From positions 1 through 41,327 of the forward strand of contig CAMPGR010000018.1 in NCBI GenBank assembly GCA_946885605.1: a stretch of 41,327 nt of DNA, in the 5' to 3' direction. Shown one piece after another: positions 6,619-16,043 of the stretch. This DNA comes from an uncultured Pseudomonadota bacterium (GTDB taxonomy: Bacteria; Pseudomonadota; Gammaproteobacteria; Burkholderiales; SG8-41). The translations under genes were made by a program, and so were the position numbers. Position 1 is the stretch's first letter. The number at the start of each line of letters is the position of its first letter. Below the pieces are notes generated by a model. The model had not been told where the DNA came from. It saw nothing but the letters and a program-made list of their open reading frames with translations, and ran no database searches.

Positions 6619-8024
6619 ACCTTCACGATCTTCATCGTGTTGGTGCCGCCGGCCTTGCCATACGGCTCGCCGATCGTGAGGACGATGTAGTCTCCGTTGT
6701 GGACCGCGCCGCGCGCGAGGAGTTCGTCTTCGGCCATGTGGAGCGATCGTTCCGGGTCGCGCACCCCCTTGAACTTGATGGGATACACGCCGCGAAAGAG
6801 CGTGACGCGCCGCCGCGTTTCGCTGACGGCGCTCATGGCATAGATCGGCACCGTCGAGTGCATGCGCGACATGAACAGAACCGTTTTCCCGCTCTGAGTC
6901 ATCGCCGCGACGGCTTTGATGTCGAGGTTGTTGGCGGTGAAGACGGTGGCCCGGGCGATCGCCTCTTCGACCTCGGCAGGCCCGCTCGAGTAGCGCCGCT
7001 CGGGGCTGAAGGTGTCCTCTTTTTCCGCTTCGATACACACGCGCGCCATCGTGGCGACGGTCTCCGCCGGATAGTGCCCGGTCGCGGTTTCCGCCGACAG
7101 CATGACGGCGTCAGTGCCGTCCAGAACCGCGTTTGCGACGTCCGAGACTTCGGCGCGGGTCGGGATCGGGCTGTTGATCATCGACTCCATCATCTGGGTC
7201 GCTGTGATCGTCACCTTGTTCTTCTCGCGCGCTCTGCGAATCATGCGTTTTTGCAACGCGGGCACCACGGCATCCCCGACTTCGACGGCGAGATCACCTC
7301 TCGCCACCATGATGCCGTCGGATGCATCGAGGATCTCATCCAACGCGGGCACCGCCTCCGCGCGCTCGATCTTCGCGATCACGAACGCGCGCCCGCCCGC
7401 CCTCTCCATGAGGTCACGCGCCCATTTAATGTCTGAACCGGAGCGCGGAAAGGACACGGCGAGAAAGTCCGCCTTGAGCTCCGCGGCGATCTCGATGTCG
7501 TGCATGTCCTTTTCGGTGAGCGCCGGTGCGCTCAAGCCGCCGCCCCTGCGATTGATACCTTTGTTGTTGGACAGCACCCCGCCCTGCTCCACAATGCAGA
7601 TGATGCGCGGCCCCTCGACGGACTCGACTCTCAACACGATGCGCCCGTCGTCGAGCAGCAGCGTGTCGCCCGGGCGCACGTCGTTGGGCAGATCGCGGTA
7701 ATCGAGACCGACGCGATGCTCGTCTCCGATCTCGGCTTCGGCATCGAGGATGAACCTCGCGCCCGGGACGAGCGTCACTTTTCCGTCCCGGAAGCGGCCG
7801 ATGCGGATCTTCGGTCCCTGCAGATCCATCAGCACCCCGATCGCGCGGCCGGCCTTGCGTGCCAGGATGCGCACGAGTTCGACCTGCTGGCGATGTTCGG
7901 CGGAGGTACCGTGAGAGAAATTCAGGCGCACGACGTCGAGCCCGGCGTCGATCATGCGCGTGAGCACTTGGGGATCCCTCGATGCAGGACCCAGCGTGGC
8001 AACGATCTTGGTTCGGCGGAGCAC
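6597..8024 (-). CDS. pyk: Pyruvate kinase
   Basis: Catalyses phosphoenolpyruvate plus ADP to pyruvate plus ATP in glycolysis. 475 aa, typical of the bacterial enzyme. The N-terminus TKIVATLGPAS, the substrate motifs LNFSHG (about 35-39) and MDLQGPKIR, and the catalytic/metal loop GIMVARGDLAVE with downstream TATQMMESMI are all intact. The C-terminal allosteric-type domain is complete. The start is a GTG at 8024; the family normally begins at this MLRxTKIVATLGP, but no good Shine-Dalgarno sequence is visible upstream, so initiation may be weak or coupled to upstream reading. It belongs to the tkt-gap-pgk-pyk-fba series. Its last codons and stop lie in a repeat that is duplicated 97 bp downstream. 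Confidence 0.96.
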   Translation of the reverse strand: MLRRTKIVATLGPASRDPQVLTRMIDAGLDVVRLNFSHGTSAEHRQQVELVRILARKAGRAIGVLMDLQGPKIRIGRFRDGKVTLVPGARFILDAEAEIGDEHRVGLDYRDLPNDVRPGDTLLLDDGRIVLRVESVEGPRIICIVEQGGVLSNNKGINRRGGGLSAPALTEKDMHDIEIAAELKADFLAVSFPRSGSDIKWARDLMERAGGRAFVIAKIERAEAVPALDEILDASDGIMVARGDLAVEVGDAVVPALQKRMIRRAREKNKVTITATQMMESMINSPIPTRAEVSDVANAVLDGTDAVMLSAETATGHYPAETVATMARVCIEAEKEDTFSPERRYSSGPAEVEEAIARATVFTANNLDIKAVAAMTQSGKTVLFMSRMHSTVPIYAMSAVSETRRRVTLFRGVYPIKFKGVRDPERSLHMAEDELLARGAVHNGDYIVLTIGEPYGKAGGTNTMKIVKVGEHRHA

Positions 8025-8170
8025 GATAGAGCCGGATTCTTTCTTATGGAAGGGGCGTGCGCGAGGCCGCTTTGACGCACAGTCTAGCGGCTGGGTTGGG
8101 CAAACTCAATTCAGGACCTGGCGTGGCTGCGGATCGTCGATACTCGGTCCCGAACCGCGGCAATGCACAA
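8025..8170. other. pgk-pyk intergenic gap
   Basis: 146 bp between two minus-strand genes. I see no clear hairpin terminator and no promoter with two good hexamers. Nothing here supports an extra small gene. Confidence 0.4.
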
Positions 8171-9346
8171 TCAGCCACCACGCTGTTCCAGAATTTCAAT
8201 CGCGGGAAGCTTCTTGCCTTCGAGGAATTCGAGGAATGCGCCGCCACCGGTGGAAATGTAGGAAAGCCGGTCCGCAATGCCGTACTTCTCGATCGCGGCG
8301 AGCGTGTCGCCCCCGCCCGCAAGCGAAAACGCCTTGGAACCCGCGATGGCGAGCGCGAGCGCCTTCGTGCCTTCGCCGAACTGATCGTATTCGAAAACAC
8401 CGACCGGGCCGTTCCATACGATGGTGCCGGCATCGCGCAAGAGACCTGCGATGGTGAGAGCGCTCTGCGGGCCGATATCGAGGATCAGGTCATCGTCGGC
8501 GACGGCGTTCACCGGCTTGGTCTCGGCCCGCGCCGTGGCGGAGATTTCTTTTGCACAGACGACGTCCGACGGGATCGGTACGCCACCTCCCCGCTTCTCG
8601 AGATCGTCCATGATCCGGCGCGCTTCGCCGACGAGATCCGGCTCCGCGAGCGATTTTCCGATCTTTGCTCCGGCGGCGAGGAGAAAGGTGTTGGCGATGC
8701 CCCCGCCCACGATGAGCCGTTCCACCTTCTGCGCGAGGGAAGCAAGGATCTTCAGCTTGGTCGAGACCTTCGCGCCGCCCACCACGGCAACCATGGGGCG
8801 CGCCGGATTTTCGAGCGCGCGTGTGAGCGCATCGATCTCGGCGACCATGAGCGGGCCGGCGCAAGCCACGGGCGCATACTTGGCGATCCCGTGCGTCGTC
8901 GCCTCAGCCCGATGCGCCGTGCCGAACGCGTCGTTCACGTACACATCGCACAGCGCCGCCATCTTGCGCGCCAATGCATCGTCGTTCTTCTTCTCGCCCT
9001 TGTTGAAGCGGCAGTTCTCGAGCAGCACCGCGCGGCCCGGCTCGACCTCGACGCCGTCGAGCCAATTGCGCTTGAGCGGCACCTCCATACCGAGCAGCAT
9101 CGACAGGTGCCGAGCCACCGGCGCAAGCGATTCGGCTTCCGTGGGTTCCCCTTCTTTCGGCCGGCCGAGATGCGAGACGAGCATAAGGCGGGCGTTCTGC
9201 TCGAGCGCATACCGGATGCCGGGCAATGCAGCGACGATCCGCGCGTCGTTTGCGACCGCGCCATCTTTCAGCGGCACGTTGAAATCCTCGCGAATCAGGA
9301 CCCGCTTGTCGCGCAGGTCGAGGTCGGTCATTTTGAGGATGGGCAT
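8171..9346 (-). CDS. pgk: Phosphoglycerate kinase
   Basis: Interconverts 1,3-bisphosphoglycerate plus ADP and 3-phosphoglycerate plus ATP. 391 aa, full length for a bacterial enzyme. Recognisable parts are the N-terminal substrate loop [13 protein letters not shown] (about 17-29), SHLGRP, the LENCRF and GTAHRAEA region, the [10 protein letters not shown] phosphate-binding segment, WNGPVGVFE, and the C-terminal nucleotide loops GGGDTLAA and [11 protein letters not shown]. It lies 21 nt behind gap with the same orientation, so the two are co-transcribed. In this gene order the enzyme could serve glycolysis, gluconeogenesis or a Calvin cycle; no Rubisco gene is in view. Confidence 0.96.
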   Translation of the reverse strand: MPILKMTDLDLRDKRVLIREDFNVPLKDGAVANDARIVAALPGIRYALEQNARLMLVSHLGRPKEGEPTEAESLAPVARHLSMLLGMEVPLKRNWLDGVEVEPGRAVLLENCRFNKGEKKNDDALARKMAALCDVYVNDAFGTAHRAEATTHGIAKYAPVACAGPLMVAEIDALTRALENPARPMVAVVGGAKVSTKLKILASLAQKVERLIVGGGIANTFLLAAGAKIGKSLAEPDLVGEARRIMDDLEKRGGGVPIPSDVVCAKEISATARAETKPVNAVADDDLILDIGPQSALTIAGLLRDAGTIVWNGPVGVFEYDQFGEGTKALALAIAGSKAFSLAGGGDTLAAIEKYGIADRLSYISTGGGAFLEFLEGKKLPAIEILEQRGG

Positions 9347-9367
9347 GGGGCGCGCTCGCAGAAGAGG

Positions 9368-10381
9368 CTATTTCGCGCTCATCAAGGCAACCGTGGCGTC
9401 CAGCATGCGGTTACTGAAGCCCCATTCGTTGTCATACCACGCGAGCGCCTTGACGAGCGTACCGCCGGTCACTTTCGTCAGCGTCGCGTCGAATATGCTG
9501 GAGGCCGGGTTGTGGTTGAAATCGATCGACACGAGCGGCGCCTTGCTGTATTGCAGTATGCTCTTCAGTTCGCCTTCTGCCGCGGCCTTCATCACCGCGT
9601 TCACTTCCTCGACCGAAGTCGCGCGCGCTGCCGAGAACGTGAGGTCCACGATCGAAACGTTGATCGTCGGCACGCGTATTGCAAAACCGTCGAGCTTGCC
9701 GTTCAGATCCGGCAACACCAGCCCGACTGCCGCCGCCGCGCCGGTCTTGGTCGGGATCTGCGACATCGTGGCGGCGCGCGCACGCCGCAGGTCCTGATGG
9801 TACACATCCGTCAACACCTGGTCGTTGGTGTAGGAGTGCACGGTGGTCATGAGCCCTTGCACGATGCCGATCTTCTCGTGCAACACCTTGGCCATCGGCG
9901 CCAGGCAGTTCGTGGTGCAGGAAGCGTTGGAAATGACCGTGTGGCTCGCTTTGAGCGTCTCGTGGTTCACGCCATAGACGATGGTCGCATCGACGTCCTT
10001 GCCGCCCGGCGCCGAGATGATGACTTTCTTCGCGCCGCCCTTGAGGTGCGCGGAAGACTTTTCCTTGCTGGTGAACAACCCCGTGCACTCGAGCACCACG
10101 TCCACGCCGAGGCTGCCCCACGGGAGTTCGGCCGGATTGCGCATGGCGAAAACCTTGATACGGTCACCGTTCACAACCATCGAGTCGCCGTCCACTGCGA
10201 CCGTCCCGGGAAACTTTCCGTGAACGGTGTCATAGCGCGTCAGATGCGCGTTGGTTTCCGCGTTGCCGAGGTCGTTCAGCGCGACGATCTGGATGTCGTG
10301 CTTCTTGCCGCCCTCGTAATGCGCGCGCAGGGTGTTGCGGCCGATGCGGCCGTAACCATTGATGGCGACCTTGATGCTCAT
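9368..10381 (-). CDS. gap: Glyceraldehyde-3-phosphate dehydrogenase
   Basis: Oxidises glyceraldehyde 3-phosphate to 1,3-bisphosphoglycerate. 337 aa, standard. The Rossmann start [12 protein letters not shown] is at residues 5-16, the NAD-preferring aspartate is in ALNDLGN, the catalytic Cys155 is in [10 protein letters not shown], and the C-terminal [12 protein letters not shown] is intact. The LND sequence at the end of the second strand fits NAD(H) rather than a strictly NADP-specific plant-type enzyme, though this is inference. The ATG at 10381 (MSIKVAING) is chosen over an upstream in-frame start because GGAGG sits just ahead of it. It lies 107 bp behind tkt and 21 nt ahead of pgk. Confidence 0.96.
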   Translation of the reverse strand: MSIKVAINGYGRIGRNTLRAHYEGGKKHDIQIVALNDLGNAETNAHLTRYDTVHGKFPGTVAVDGDSMVVNGDRIKVFAMRNPAELPWGSLGVDVVLECTGLFTSKEKSSAHLKGGAKKVIISAPGGKDVDATIVYGVNHETLKASHTVISNASCTTNCLAPMAKVLHEKIGIVQGLMTTVHSYTNDQVLTDVYHQDLRRARAATMSQIPTKTGAAAAVGLVLPDLNGKLDGFAIRVPTINVSIVDLTFSAARATSVEEVNAVMKAAAEGELKSILQYSKAPLVSIDFNHNPASSIFDATLTKVTGGTLVKALAWYDNEWGFSNRMLDATVALMSAK

Positions 10382-10487
10382 TGAAGTCCTCCGGTTCGAA
10401 AGGTGACGTTGGTTTTGCGGTGCAGCCCTGTTTCGCTCTGAGCTATGACACAATCCGTTTCAAGGCGTTCTCATGAAGAGCCCGCCC

Positions 10488-12488
10488 TTACAGCACGTCT
10501 CTTGCGGCCTGCGCGACGCGCTCGACAGTGAAGCCGAAGAATTTGAAGAGCTCTCCGGCGGGTGCCGATTCCCCGAACCGGTCGATGCCGATGACCGCAC
10601 CTTCGAGCCCGACATACTTGCGCCAGTAATCCGTGACGCCGGCCTCCACCGCAACGCGTGGCACGCCGCGCGGCAGCACCTGCTCGCGGTATGCGGCGTC
10701 CTGACGATCGAACACGCTCGTGCTCGGCATCGAAACGACGCGCACTCCGACGCCGTGGGCCGCAAGGAGGCTCTGCGCGCCCATCGCGAGCTGGACTTCG
10801 GAGCCCGTCGCGATCAGCACGCAGCGCGGCGCGCCGCCGGCCGCCTCGGAGAGCACGTAGCCGCCGCGCACGATGGCCGCGAGGGCGTCCGCGCCGCGCT
10901 TCTGAAACGGCACGTTCTGACGCGTGAACAGCAGGCTGGTCGGCCCGTCCTTCCGTTCGATCGCCGCCGTCCACGCGAACGCCGTTTCCACCGTGTCGCA
11001 GGGACGCCATACGTCCATGTTGGGAATCAACCTCAAGCTTGCGGCGTGCTCGACCGGCTGGTGCGTGGGGCCGTCCTCGCCCAGCCCGATCGAATCGTGC
11101 GTGAAGACAAAGATCACACGCGCCTTCATGAGCGCCGCCATGCGCAACGCGTTCCGCGCGTAATCCGAAAAGGTGAGGAACGTTGCGCAATACGGTATGA
11201 AGCCGCCGTGCACGCTGAGCCCGTTCGTGATCGCGCTCATGCCGAACTCGCGCACGCCGAAATAGATGTAGTTGCCGCCGCCGCGGCGGCCGACTGGCTT
11301 CGAGCCGGACCACAGGGTGAGATTGGAGGCGGCGAGGTCAGCGGATCCCCCGACGAGCTCGGGCAGGCCCGGGCCTAGACTTTCCAGCGTGTTCTGGGAC
11401 GCTTTGCGCGTCGCGACGGTTTCCGCCTTTTCGCTCGCCTGGGCGATCGTCTTATCGCGCAGCGCCGCCCACGTTGTCGGCAATTCTCCGGCCATGCGCC
11501 GGCGAAATTCCGCGGCGAGCTGCGGGTAGGCGCGCGCATAGGCATCGAACAAGTTGTTCCACTCGCGTTGCAGGCGCGCGCCGCGTTCGCGCGCATTCCA
11601 GCCTTCATACACGTGCCGGGGTATCTCGAACGGCGGATAGGGCCAGCCGATGTTCGCGCGCGTCGCGGCCACCTCCTCCGCCCCGAGCGGCGCGCCGTGC
11701 GCCGCTCCGGTATTGGCTTTCTTCGGCGCGCCCTTCGCAATCGTCGTCTTGCAGCAGATGAGCGACGGGCGTTCGGTTTCCTTTTGCGCGGCGCGCAGCG
11801 CGGCTTCGACCGCGGCAAAATCGTGCCCGTCCACGTTCGGCACGACATGCCAGCGGTAAGCTTCGAACCGGCGCGGAGTGTCGTCGGTGAACCAGCTATC
11901 CATATGCGCCTTCTCCGAATCGATCGATATGCGGTTGTCGTCGTAGAAGACGATCAGCTTGCCGAGACCGAGCGTTCCGGCGAGCGAGCAGGCCTCGTGC
12001 GAAATGCCTTCCATCAGGTCGCCGTCACCGCAGAAGACGTAGGTGCGGTGATCGACGATGTCGAACCCCTCGCGGTTGAAATCCGCTGCGAGCAAGCGCT
12101 CCGCGAGCGCCATGCCGACGGCATTGGCAAGGCCCTGTCCGAGGGGGCCGGTGGTGGTTTCGACACCCGGCGTGACACCGCGCTCGGGATGGCCCGGCGT
12201 CTTCGAGTGCAACTGGCGAAAGCGCTTGAGCTCCTCCATCGGCAGGTCATATCCCGTGAGATGCAGCAGCGCGTAGAGCAGCATCGAGCCATGGCCGTTC
12301 GAGAGCACGAAGCGGTCGCGGTTCGGCCATGCGGGGTCCGCCGGGTTATGCCGCAGGTGATGGTTCCACAACACCTCGGCGATCTCAGCCATGCCCATCG
12401 GCATGCCGGGATGGCCGGAGTTCGCCTGCTGTACCGCGTCCATGGCGAGGGCACGGATCGCATTGGCGAGTTCGACACGGGAGTTCAT
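10488..12488 (-). CDS. tkt: Transketolase
   Basis: A thiamine-diphosphate enzyme that moves two-carbon ketol units in the pentose phosphate pathway, or the Calvin cycle where present. 666 aa. The N-terminal substrate histidine is in [10 protein letters not shown] (His26). The TPP-binding motif GDGDLMEG begins at about residue 154 and ends in YDDNRISID. The pyrimidine-domain glutamate is in VREFGMSAI and the phosphate-binding loop in [22 protein letters not shown]. The ATG at 12488 is preferred because AAGGA precedes it at good spacing and the encoded [20 protein letters not shown] is the usual start. It is the first gene of the tkt-gap-pgk-pyk series. A perfect TATAAT lies about 40 nt upstream. 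Confidence 0.96.
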   Translation of the reverse strand: MNSRVELANAIRALAMDAVQQANSGHPGMPMGMAEIAEVLWNHHLRHNPADPAWPNRDRFVLSNGHGSMLLYALLHLTGYDLPMEELKRFRQLHSKTPGHPERGVTPGVETTTGPLGQGLANAVGMALAERLLAADFNREGFDIVDHRTYVFCGDGDLMEGISHEACSLAGTLGLGKLIVFYDDNRISIDSEKAHMDSWFTDDTPRRFEAYRWHVVPNVDGHDFAAVEAALRAAQKETERPSLICCKTTIAKGAPKKANTGAAHGAPLGAEEVAATRANIGWPYPPFEIPRHVYEGWNARERGARLQREWNNLFDAYARAYPQLAAEFRRRMAGELPTTWAALRDKTIAQASEKAETVATRKASQNTLESLGPGLPELVGGSADLAASNLTLWSGSKPVGRRGGGNYIYFGVREFGMSAITNGLSVHGGFIPYCATFLTFSDYARNALRMAALMKARVIFVFTHDSIGLGEDGPTHQPVEHAASLRLIPNMDVWRPCDTVETAFAWTAAIERKDGPTSLLFTRQNVPFQKRGADALAAIVRGGYVLSEAAGGAPRCVLIATGSEVQLAMGAQSLLAAHGVGVRVVSMPSTSVFDRQDAAYREQVLPRGVPRVAVEAGVTDYWRKYVGLEGAVIGIDRFGESAPAGELFKFFGFTVERVAQAARDVL

Positions 12489-12526
12489 CGGAATCCTTGC
12501 GGGGAGAGGCCGCAAAAAAAGCAATG

Positions 12527-12532
12527 ATTATA
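12527..12532 (-). promoter_or_regulatory. Candidate -10 element for tkt
   Basis: The minus strand reads TATAAT exactly here, giving a likely transcript start near 12520 and a leader of about 32 nt before the tkt ATG. No good TTGACA-like hexamer lies 16-18 nt upstream, so an activator or an extended element would be needed if it is real. Confidence 0.35.
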
Positions 12533-12551
12533 ACGCCGCCGCGAAGGCGTT
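12532..12551 (-). terminator. Hairpin at the end of ntrX, weak terminator candidate
   Basis: AACGCC and GGCGTT form a perfect 6-bp stem with an 8-nt loop, just after the ntrX stop. A run of seven T residues on the minus strand (12520-12514) lies 11 nt beyond the stem, which is further than in a canonical intrinsic terminator. The stem touches the tkt -10 candidate. Confidence 0.35.
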
Positions 12552-12557
12552 CTGCCG

Positions 12558-13823
12558 CTACTCCTCGGACTTGCGGTTGAGCCGGATGCCCAGCTGCTTC
12601 AGCTTGCGATAAAGATGCGTGCGCTCCAGTCCCACCACTTCCGCAACGCGGCTGATGTTGCCGCCTTCCTTCGCGATGTGGTGCTCGAAATAAACGCGCT
12701 CGAACGCATCGCGCGCATCCCGCAGCGGCAGATCGAACGGCAGCCCATGCGCCGCGGCCGGGGCGGGCGCCACGGGCAACGGCTGCGGGAGCACGCGATT
12801 GACGTCCTCCAGCGCGATCTGGTCGCTCAACGCGGTGAGCGCGAGCGTCTGGACCACGCCCTGCAGCTGCGCCAGGTTGCCGGGCCAGTCATAGTTGCGC
12901 AGCGCATTGAGCGCCGCCGTGCTCATCTGACGCGGAGGGATCTCTTTGGCTTCGATCATGCGCGTCAGCACGAGGTTCGCGAGATCGGGCACATCTTCGC
13001 GGTGCTCGCGCAGGCACGGCACGCGTATGGTCGTCACCGCAAGAGCAGCGTAGAGCCGCGCATCGAACGCGCCCTGCGCCACCATGTCGGGGAGCGAGCG
13101 CGTCGCGCCGCAGATCAACCGCGCGTTATAGCGGTCGAGCTTTGCAAGAAGGAGCTGCAGCCCTTTCTGCTCGGCGCGGTTGAGCTCCGCGATGTCGTGA
13201 AAGAAGAGCGTCCCCTCGCGCGCCTGTCCGAGGAGATCGAGCGGCGCGTGCGCGAGCACGGAAGCGTTTTCCGGCGCAACCCACGGCGCGTTGCGCGAGT
13301 GCAGGAAGCGCGCCGCGAGCTCGATGCCGCAGCCGGGCTCCGAGACCAGCAGGACGGGGGTGCGCAGGTTCGCTACGCGTTCGAGCCGCTGCTTGAGATC
13401 GATGATGAGCGGCCCGCGGCCCAGGCTCGCAAGCGAGAGCCCGGGCTGCGGCTGCTCGCCCCCGTGGCGCAGCGCGCGGCCGACTGTCGCGAGCAGCTTC
13501 TGGAGGGCGATCGGCTTCTCCAAGAAGTCGTAGGCGCCGATGCGCGTCGCCTCGACCGCGGTATCGATCGTCCCGTGTCCCGACATCATGACGACCGGCA
13601 TGGTGAGCAGCCCCGCGCTCGCCCACTCCTTGAGCAGCGTGATGCCGTCGGTGTCGGGCATCCAGATGTCGAGGAGAACCAGGTCGGGGCGCGCGCGGCT
13701 GCGCAAAGCGCGGGCCTCGCTCGCGTTCTCGGCGAGGCGCACCTGGTATCCCTCGTCGGACAGTATTTCCGAGAGCAGCTCCCGGATACCGATTTCGTCG
13801 TCGACTACGAGGATCTGTTGCAT
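12558..13823 (-). CDS. NtrX-like response regulator with a degenerate sigma54-type AAA+ domain
   Basis: 421 aa. An intact receiver domain (about 1-118) has the phosphoacceptor Asp52 in LVLLDIWMPDTDG, an acidic pair near residues 8-10 and Lys in LEKPIAL. The central region is clearly derived from a sigma54-activator AAA+ domain but is eroded. The Walker A position reads SEPGCGIE (161-168) without the catalytic lysine, no GAFTGA loop exists, and the Walker B position reads GTLFFHDI. The C-terminus has a good Fis-type helix-turn-helix, NISRVAEVVGLERTHLYRKLKQLGI (about 389-413). It probably binds DNA in a phosphorylation-dependent way without activating sigma54 polymerase. It follows ntrY by 15 nt and is the last gene of the def-fmt-rsmB-DUF4390-ntrY run. 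Confidence 0.88.
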   Translation of the reverse strand: MQQILVVDDEIGIRELLSEILSDEGYQVRLAENASEARALRSRARPDLVLLDIWMPDTDGITLLKEWASAGLLTMPVVMMSGHGTIDTAVEATRIGAYDFLEKPIALQKLLATVGRALRHGGEQPQPGLSLASLGRGPLIIDLKQRLERVANLRTPVLLVSEPGCGIELAARFLHSRNAPWVAPENASVLAHAPLDLLGQAREGTLFFHDIAELNRAEQKGLQLLLAKLDRYNARLICGATRSLPDMVAQGAFDARLYAALAVTTIRVPCLREHREDVPDLANLVLTRMIEAKEIPPRQMSTAALNALRNYDWPGNLAQLQGVVQTLALTALSDQIALEDVNRVLPQPLPVAPAPAAAHGLPFDLPLRDARDAFERVYFEHHIAKEGGNISRVAEVVGLERTHLYRKLKQLGIRLNRKSEE

Positions 13824-13838
13824 ACGTTTTGCGCTAGT

Positions 13839-16043
13839 TTACACGTTGGCCCGCGCCCCCGATGCGGAAGCCGCGCGTCCGGCTGCCGCGGCCGCCGGCA
13901 GCAACGCCGTAACGCGCGCGCCGTGCGGCTTCACGTTCTCGATCGCGACCTCGCCGCCATGCTCTTCGATGATCTTCTTCACGATCACCAGCCCCAGCCC
14001 GGTGCCGCGCGGTTTCGTGGTCACATAGGGCTCGAAGACCCGGCCCATCAAGTGCTCGGGAAAACCGGTTCCGTTATCCGTGACGGAGAGCCTGACGCCG
14101 TTTTCGGTCGCCTCGGTTGACACGACGATGCTCGGCGCACCGACTCCGGCAAGCGCGTCCTGCGCGTTCTGCAGCAGGTTGTGGATCACCTGGCGCAGCT
14201 GCGCGGCATCGCCCACGATCGGCGGCAGCGCGCGCGCGAGCTCGAGCCGGATGCGCGAGCCGAGTGACTCGTACAGGGTGAGCACCTCGCGCACCACGGC
14301 GTTCAAGTCGAGCTCGCGCATCGAGGGCTCGGGTGTGCGCGCGTATTGGCTGAACGCATCGACCATGCGCTTCAGCGCGGCGACCTGGTTCACGATGGTC
14401 TGCGTCGAACGCGCCAGCATGTCTGCTTCGGCAGGACCGAGCTTGGCGGAGAGCTTGGCCTGAAGGCGTTCAGCGGAAAGCTGGATCGGCGTGAGCGGGT
14501 TCTTGATCTCGTGCGCAAGCCGGCGCGCCACCTCGGCCCACGCCGCCGCGCGCTGTGCCTGCACGAGATGCGTGATGTCGTCGAAAACGACCACCGACCC
14601 GGTCTCCGCGCCTTGCGGCAAGCGCGTGCCGCGCAAGAGCAGGATCTGGGTCTCGTCCTTCGTCTTGCGCTCGATCTGCTTCTCCCATGGCTTCCTGCCC
14701 GCACGCTCGAACGCTTTCGCGATGCTCTCGCCCAGCATGGCGAGCGTCGCATCGTGCTCGCCCCATTCCCCCACCGGCACGCCGTGCAGCGGCGTGCAGT
14801 CAACGCCCAGTATGTGACCCGCGCTGGGGTTTGCCGAGCGCAGGCGCATATCGTCGTCGAAAGCGAGCACGCCGGCCGAAAGGTTCCCGAGTATGCTTTC
14901 CAAATGCGCTTTCGCGTGCTCGAGCTGCGCCTGGTTGCGCTCGGCCATCGCGCGCGCCTCGGCGAGCTGTACCGTCATGGTGTTGAATGACTGCGTCAGC
15001 ATGCCGAGCTCATCGCGGCTCTCCACCGATGCGCGTGGACTGAAGTCGCCTTGTGCGACGGCGCGCGTGCCTTCGACAAGCACGCTGAGCGGCGCGGAAA
15101 GCCGTTCGGACAGCAGGAACGCGAGCGCGAGCGCGGAGAGCAGCGCGAGGAGCAGCGTGAGCGTGAGGGTGATTCCGTACAGTCTTTTCAGCCCGCGGCG
15201 CACGAGCGTCTGTTCCTGATACTCGCGATACCCTGACTGCACCGTCTCCGCATCCTGCGCAAGCTCCCTGGGAACCTGCCGCACGAGCTGCAGGATGCGG
15301 GTTTCTTCACCCAGCGATACGACGTTCACCGGCGCGAGCACGCGCAGATACAGCCCGCGCTCGGGTATCGATTCGATACCGCTGTAGCTGCGCTGCATGC
15401 GAATCTGGCGCAGCGCATCCGCACTCGGCGGCTCGGGCATCAAGCCTACGCGCTCACTCGCTGAGAATGCGATCACCTTGCCGCGCTGGTTGTAGAGCGT
15501 CGCTTCCGGCACGCCGGCCTGCTCACGCAGCGAGTTGAGCGCGCCGACATGGTCCGCGGGCGGGCGCACCGAGAGCGCAAGCGCGATCGCGTCCGCTTTC
15601 GACGTAAGCTCGTGCAGCATGTTGTCGAGCGCGCCGCGGCCGAGGTTGAGCCCGCTCTCGAGCGCGCGGTTCAAGTTCACCTCGAACCACGACTCGATGC
15701 CCTTAGCGAGGAACTGGACCGAGACCGTGTAAATCAGCGCGCCGGGCAGGAGCGCCATCAACGCGAAGAGCAACACCAGCCGCAGCGTGAGCTTCGCGCC
15801 GAATACGCCGGCGCGCAGCTTGCGGCGCAGCGTGATGAGCTGGTAGGCGACGAGCGCGGCGAGGGTAAGCGCCGCACCGCCGTTCAGAATGAGGAGCAGC
15901 GTATAGTGCTCCGCGAACAGAGTGGTGCTCGCGCTCGCCGTAGCGAGCAGAAACACCGCCACGCCGCCCAGGCCTATGCACAGGATGAGGAGGTACTTGG
16001 CGCCGCTGCCGCGGCCCGCGGGTCGCGTCGTAGCGCCGCTCAT
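13839..16043 (-). CDS. NtrY-like membrane sensor histidine kinase
   Basis: 734 aa. Membrane segments lie near residues 16-37, 45-70 and 85-110, followed by a probably periplasmic domain (about 112-288), another membrane helix (289-311) and a HAMP linker. A PAS-like domain (about 380-490) follows. The HisKA H-box ARRLAHEIKNPLTP has the phosphoacceptor His511. The ATPase domain has the N-box NLLQNAQDAL (622-631), DNGTGFPE and GTGLGLVIVKKIIEEHGG. The family senses nitrogen or redox/envelope state and phosphorylates NtrX, encoded next. The ATG at 16043 overlaps the TGA of the preceding gene as ATGA, so it is translationally coupled. The signal sensed cannot be read from the sequence. Confidence 0.93.
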   Translation of the reverse strand: MSGATTRPAGRGSGAKYLLILCIGLGGVAVFLLATASASTTLFAEHYTLLLILNGGAALTLAALVAYQLITLRRKLRAGVFGAKLTLRLVLLFALMALLPGALIYTVSVQFLAKGIESWFEVNLNRALESGLNLGRGALDNMLHELTSKADAIALALSVRPPADHVGALNSLREQAGVPEATLYNQRGKVIAFSASERVGLMPEPPSADALRQIRMQRSYSGIESIPERGLYLRVLAPVNVVSLGEETRILQLVRQVPRELAQDAETVQSGYREYQEQTLVRRGLKRLYGITLTLTLLLALLSALALAFLLSERLSAPLSVLVEGTRAVAQGDFSPRASVESRDELGMLTQSFNTMTVQLAEARAMAERNQAQLEHAKAHLESILGNLSAGVLAFDDDMRLRSANPSAGHILGVDCTPLHGVPVGEWGEHDATLAMLGESIAKAFERAGRKPWEKQIERKTKDETQILLLRGTRLPQGAETGSVVVFDDITHLVQAQRAAAWAEVARRLAHEIKNPLTPIQLSAERLQAKLSAKLGPAEADMLARSTQTIVNQVAALKRMVDAFSQYARTPEPSMRELDLNAVVREVLTLYESLGSRIRLELARALPPIVGDAAQLRQVIHNLLQNAQDALAGVGAPSIVVSTEATENGVRLSVTDNGTGFPEHLMGRVFEPYVTTKPRGTGLGLVIVKKIIEEHGGEVAIENVKPHGARVTALLPAAAAAGRAASASGARANV

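Noticed and set aside
8057..10384. Plus-strand ORF of 775 codons opposite pgk and gap
   Set aside because: It runs across two well-supported genes on the other strand and across the gap between them; the composition is that of a GC-rich shadow.
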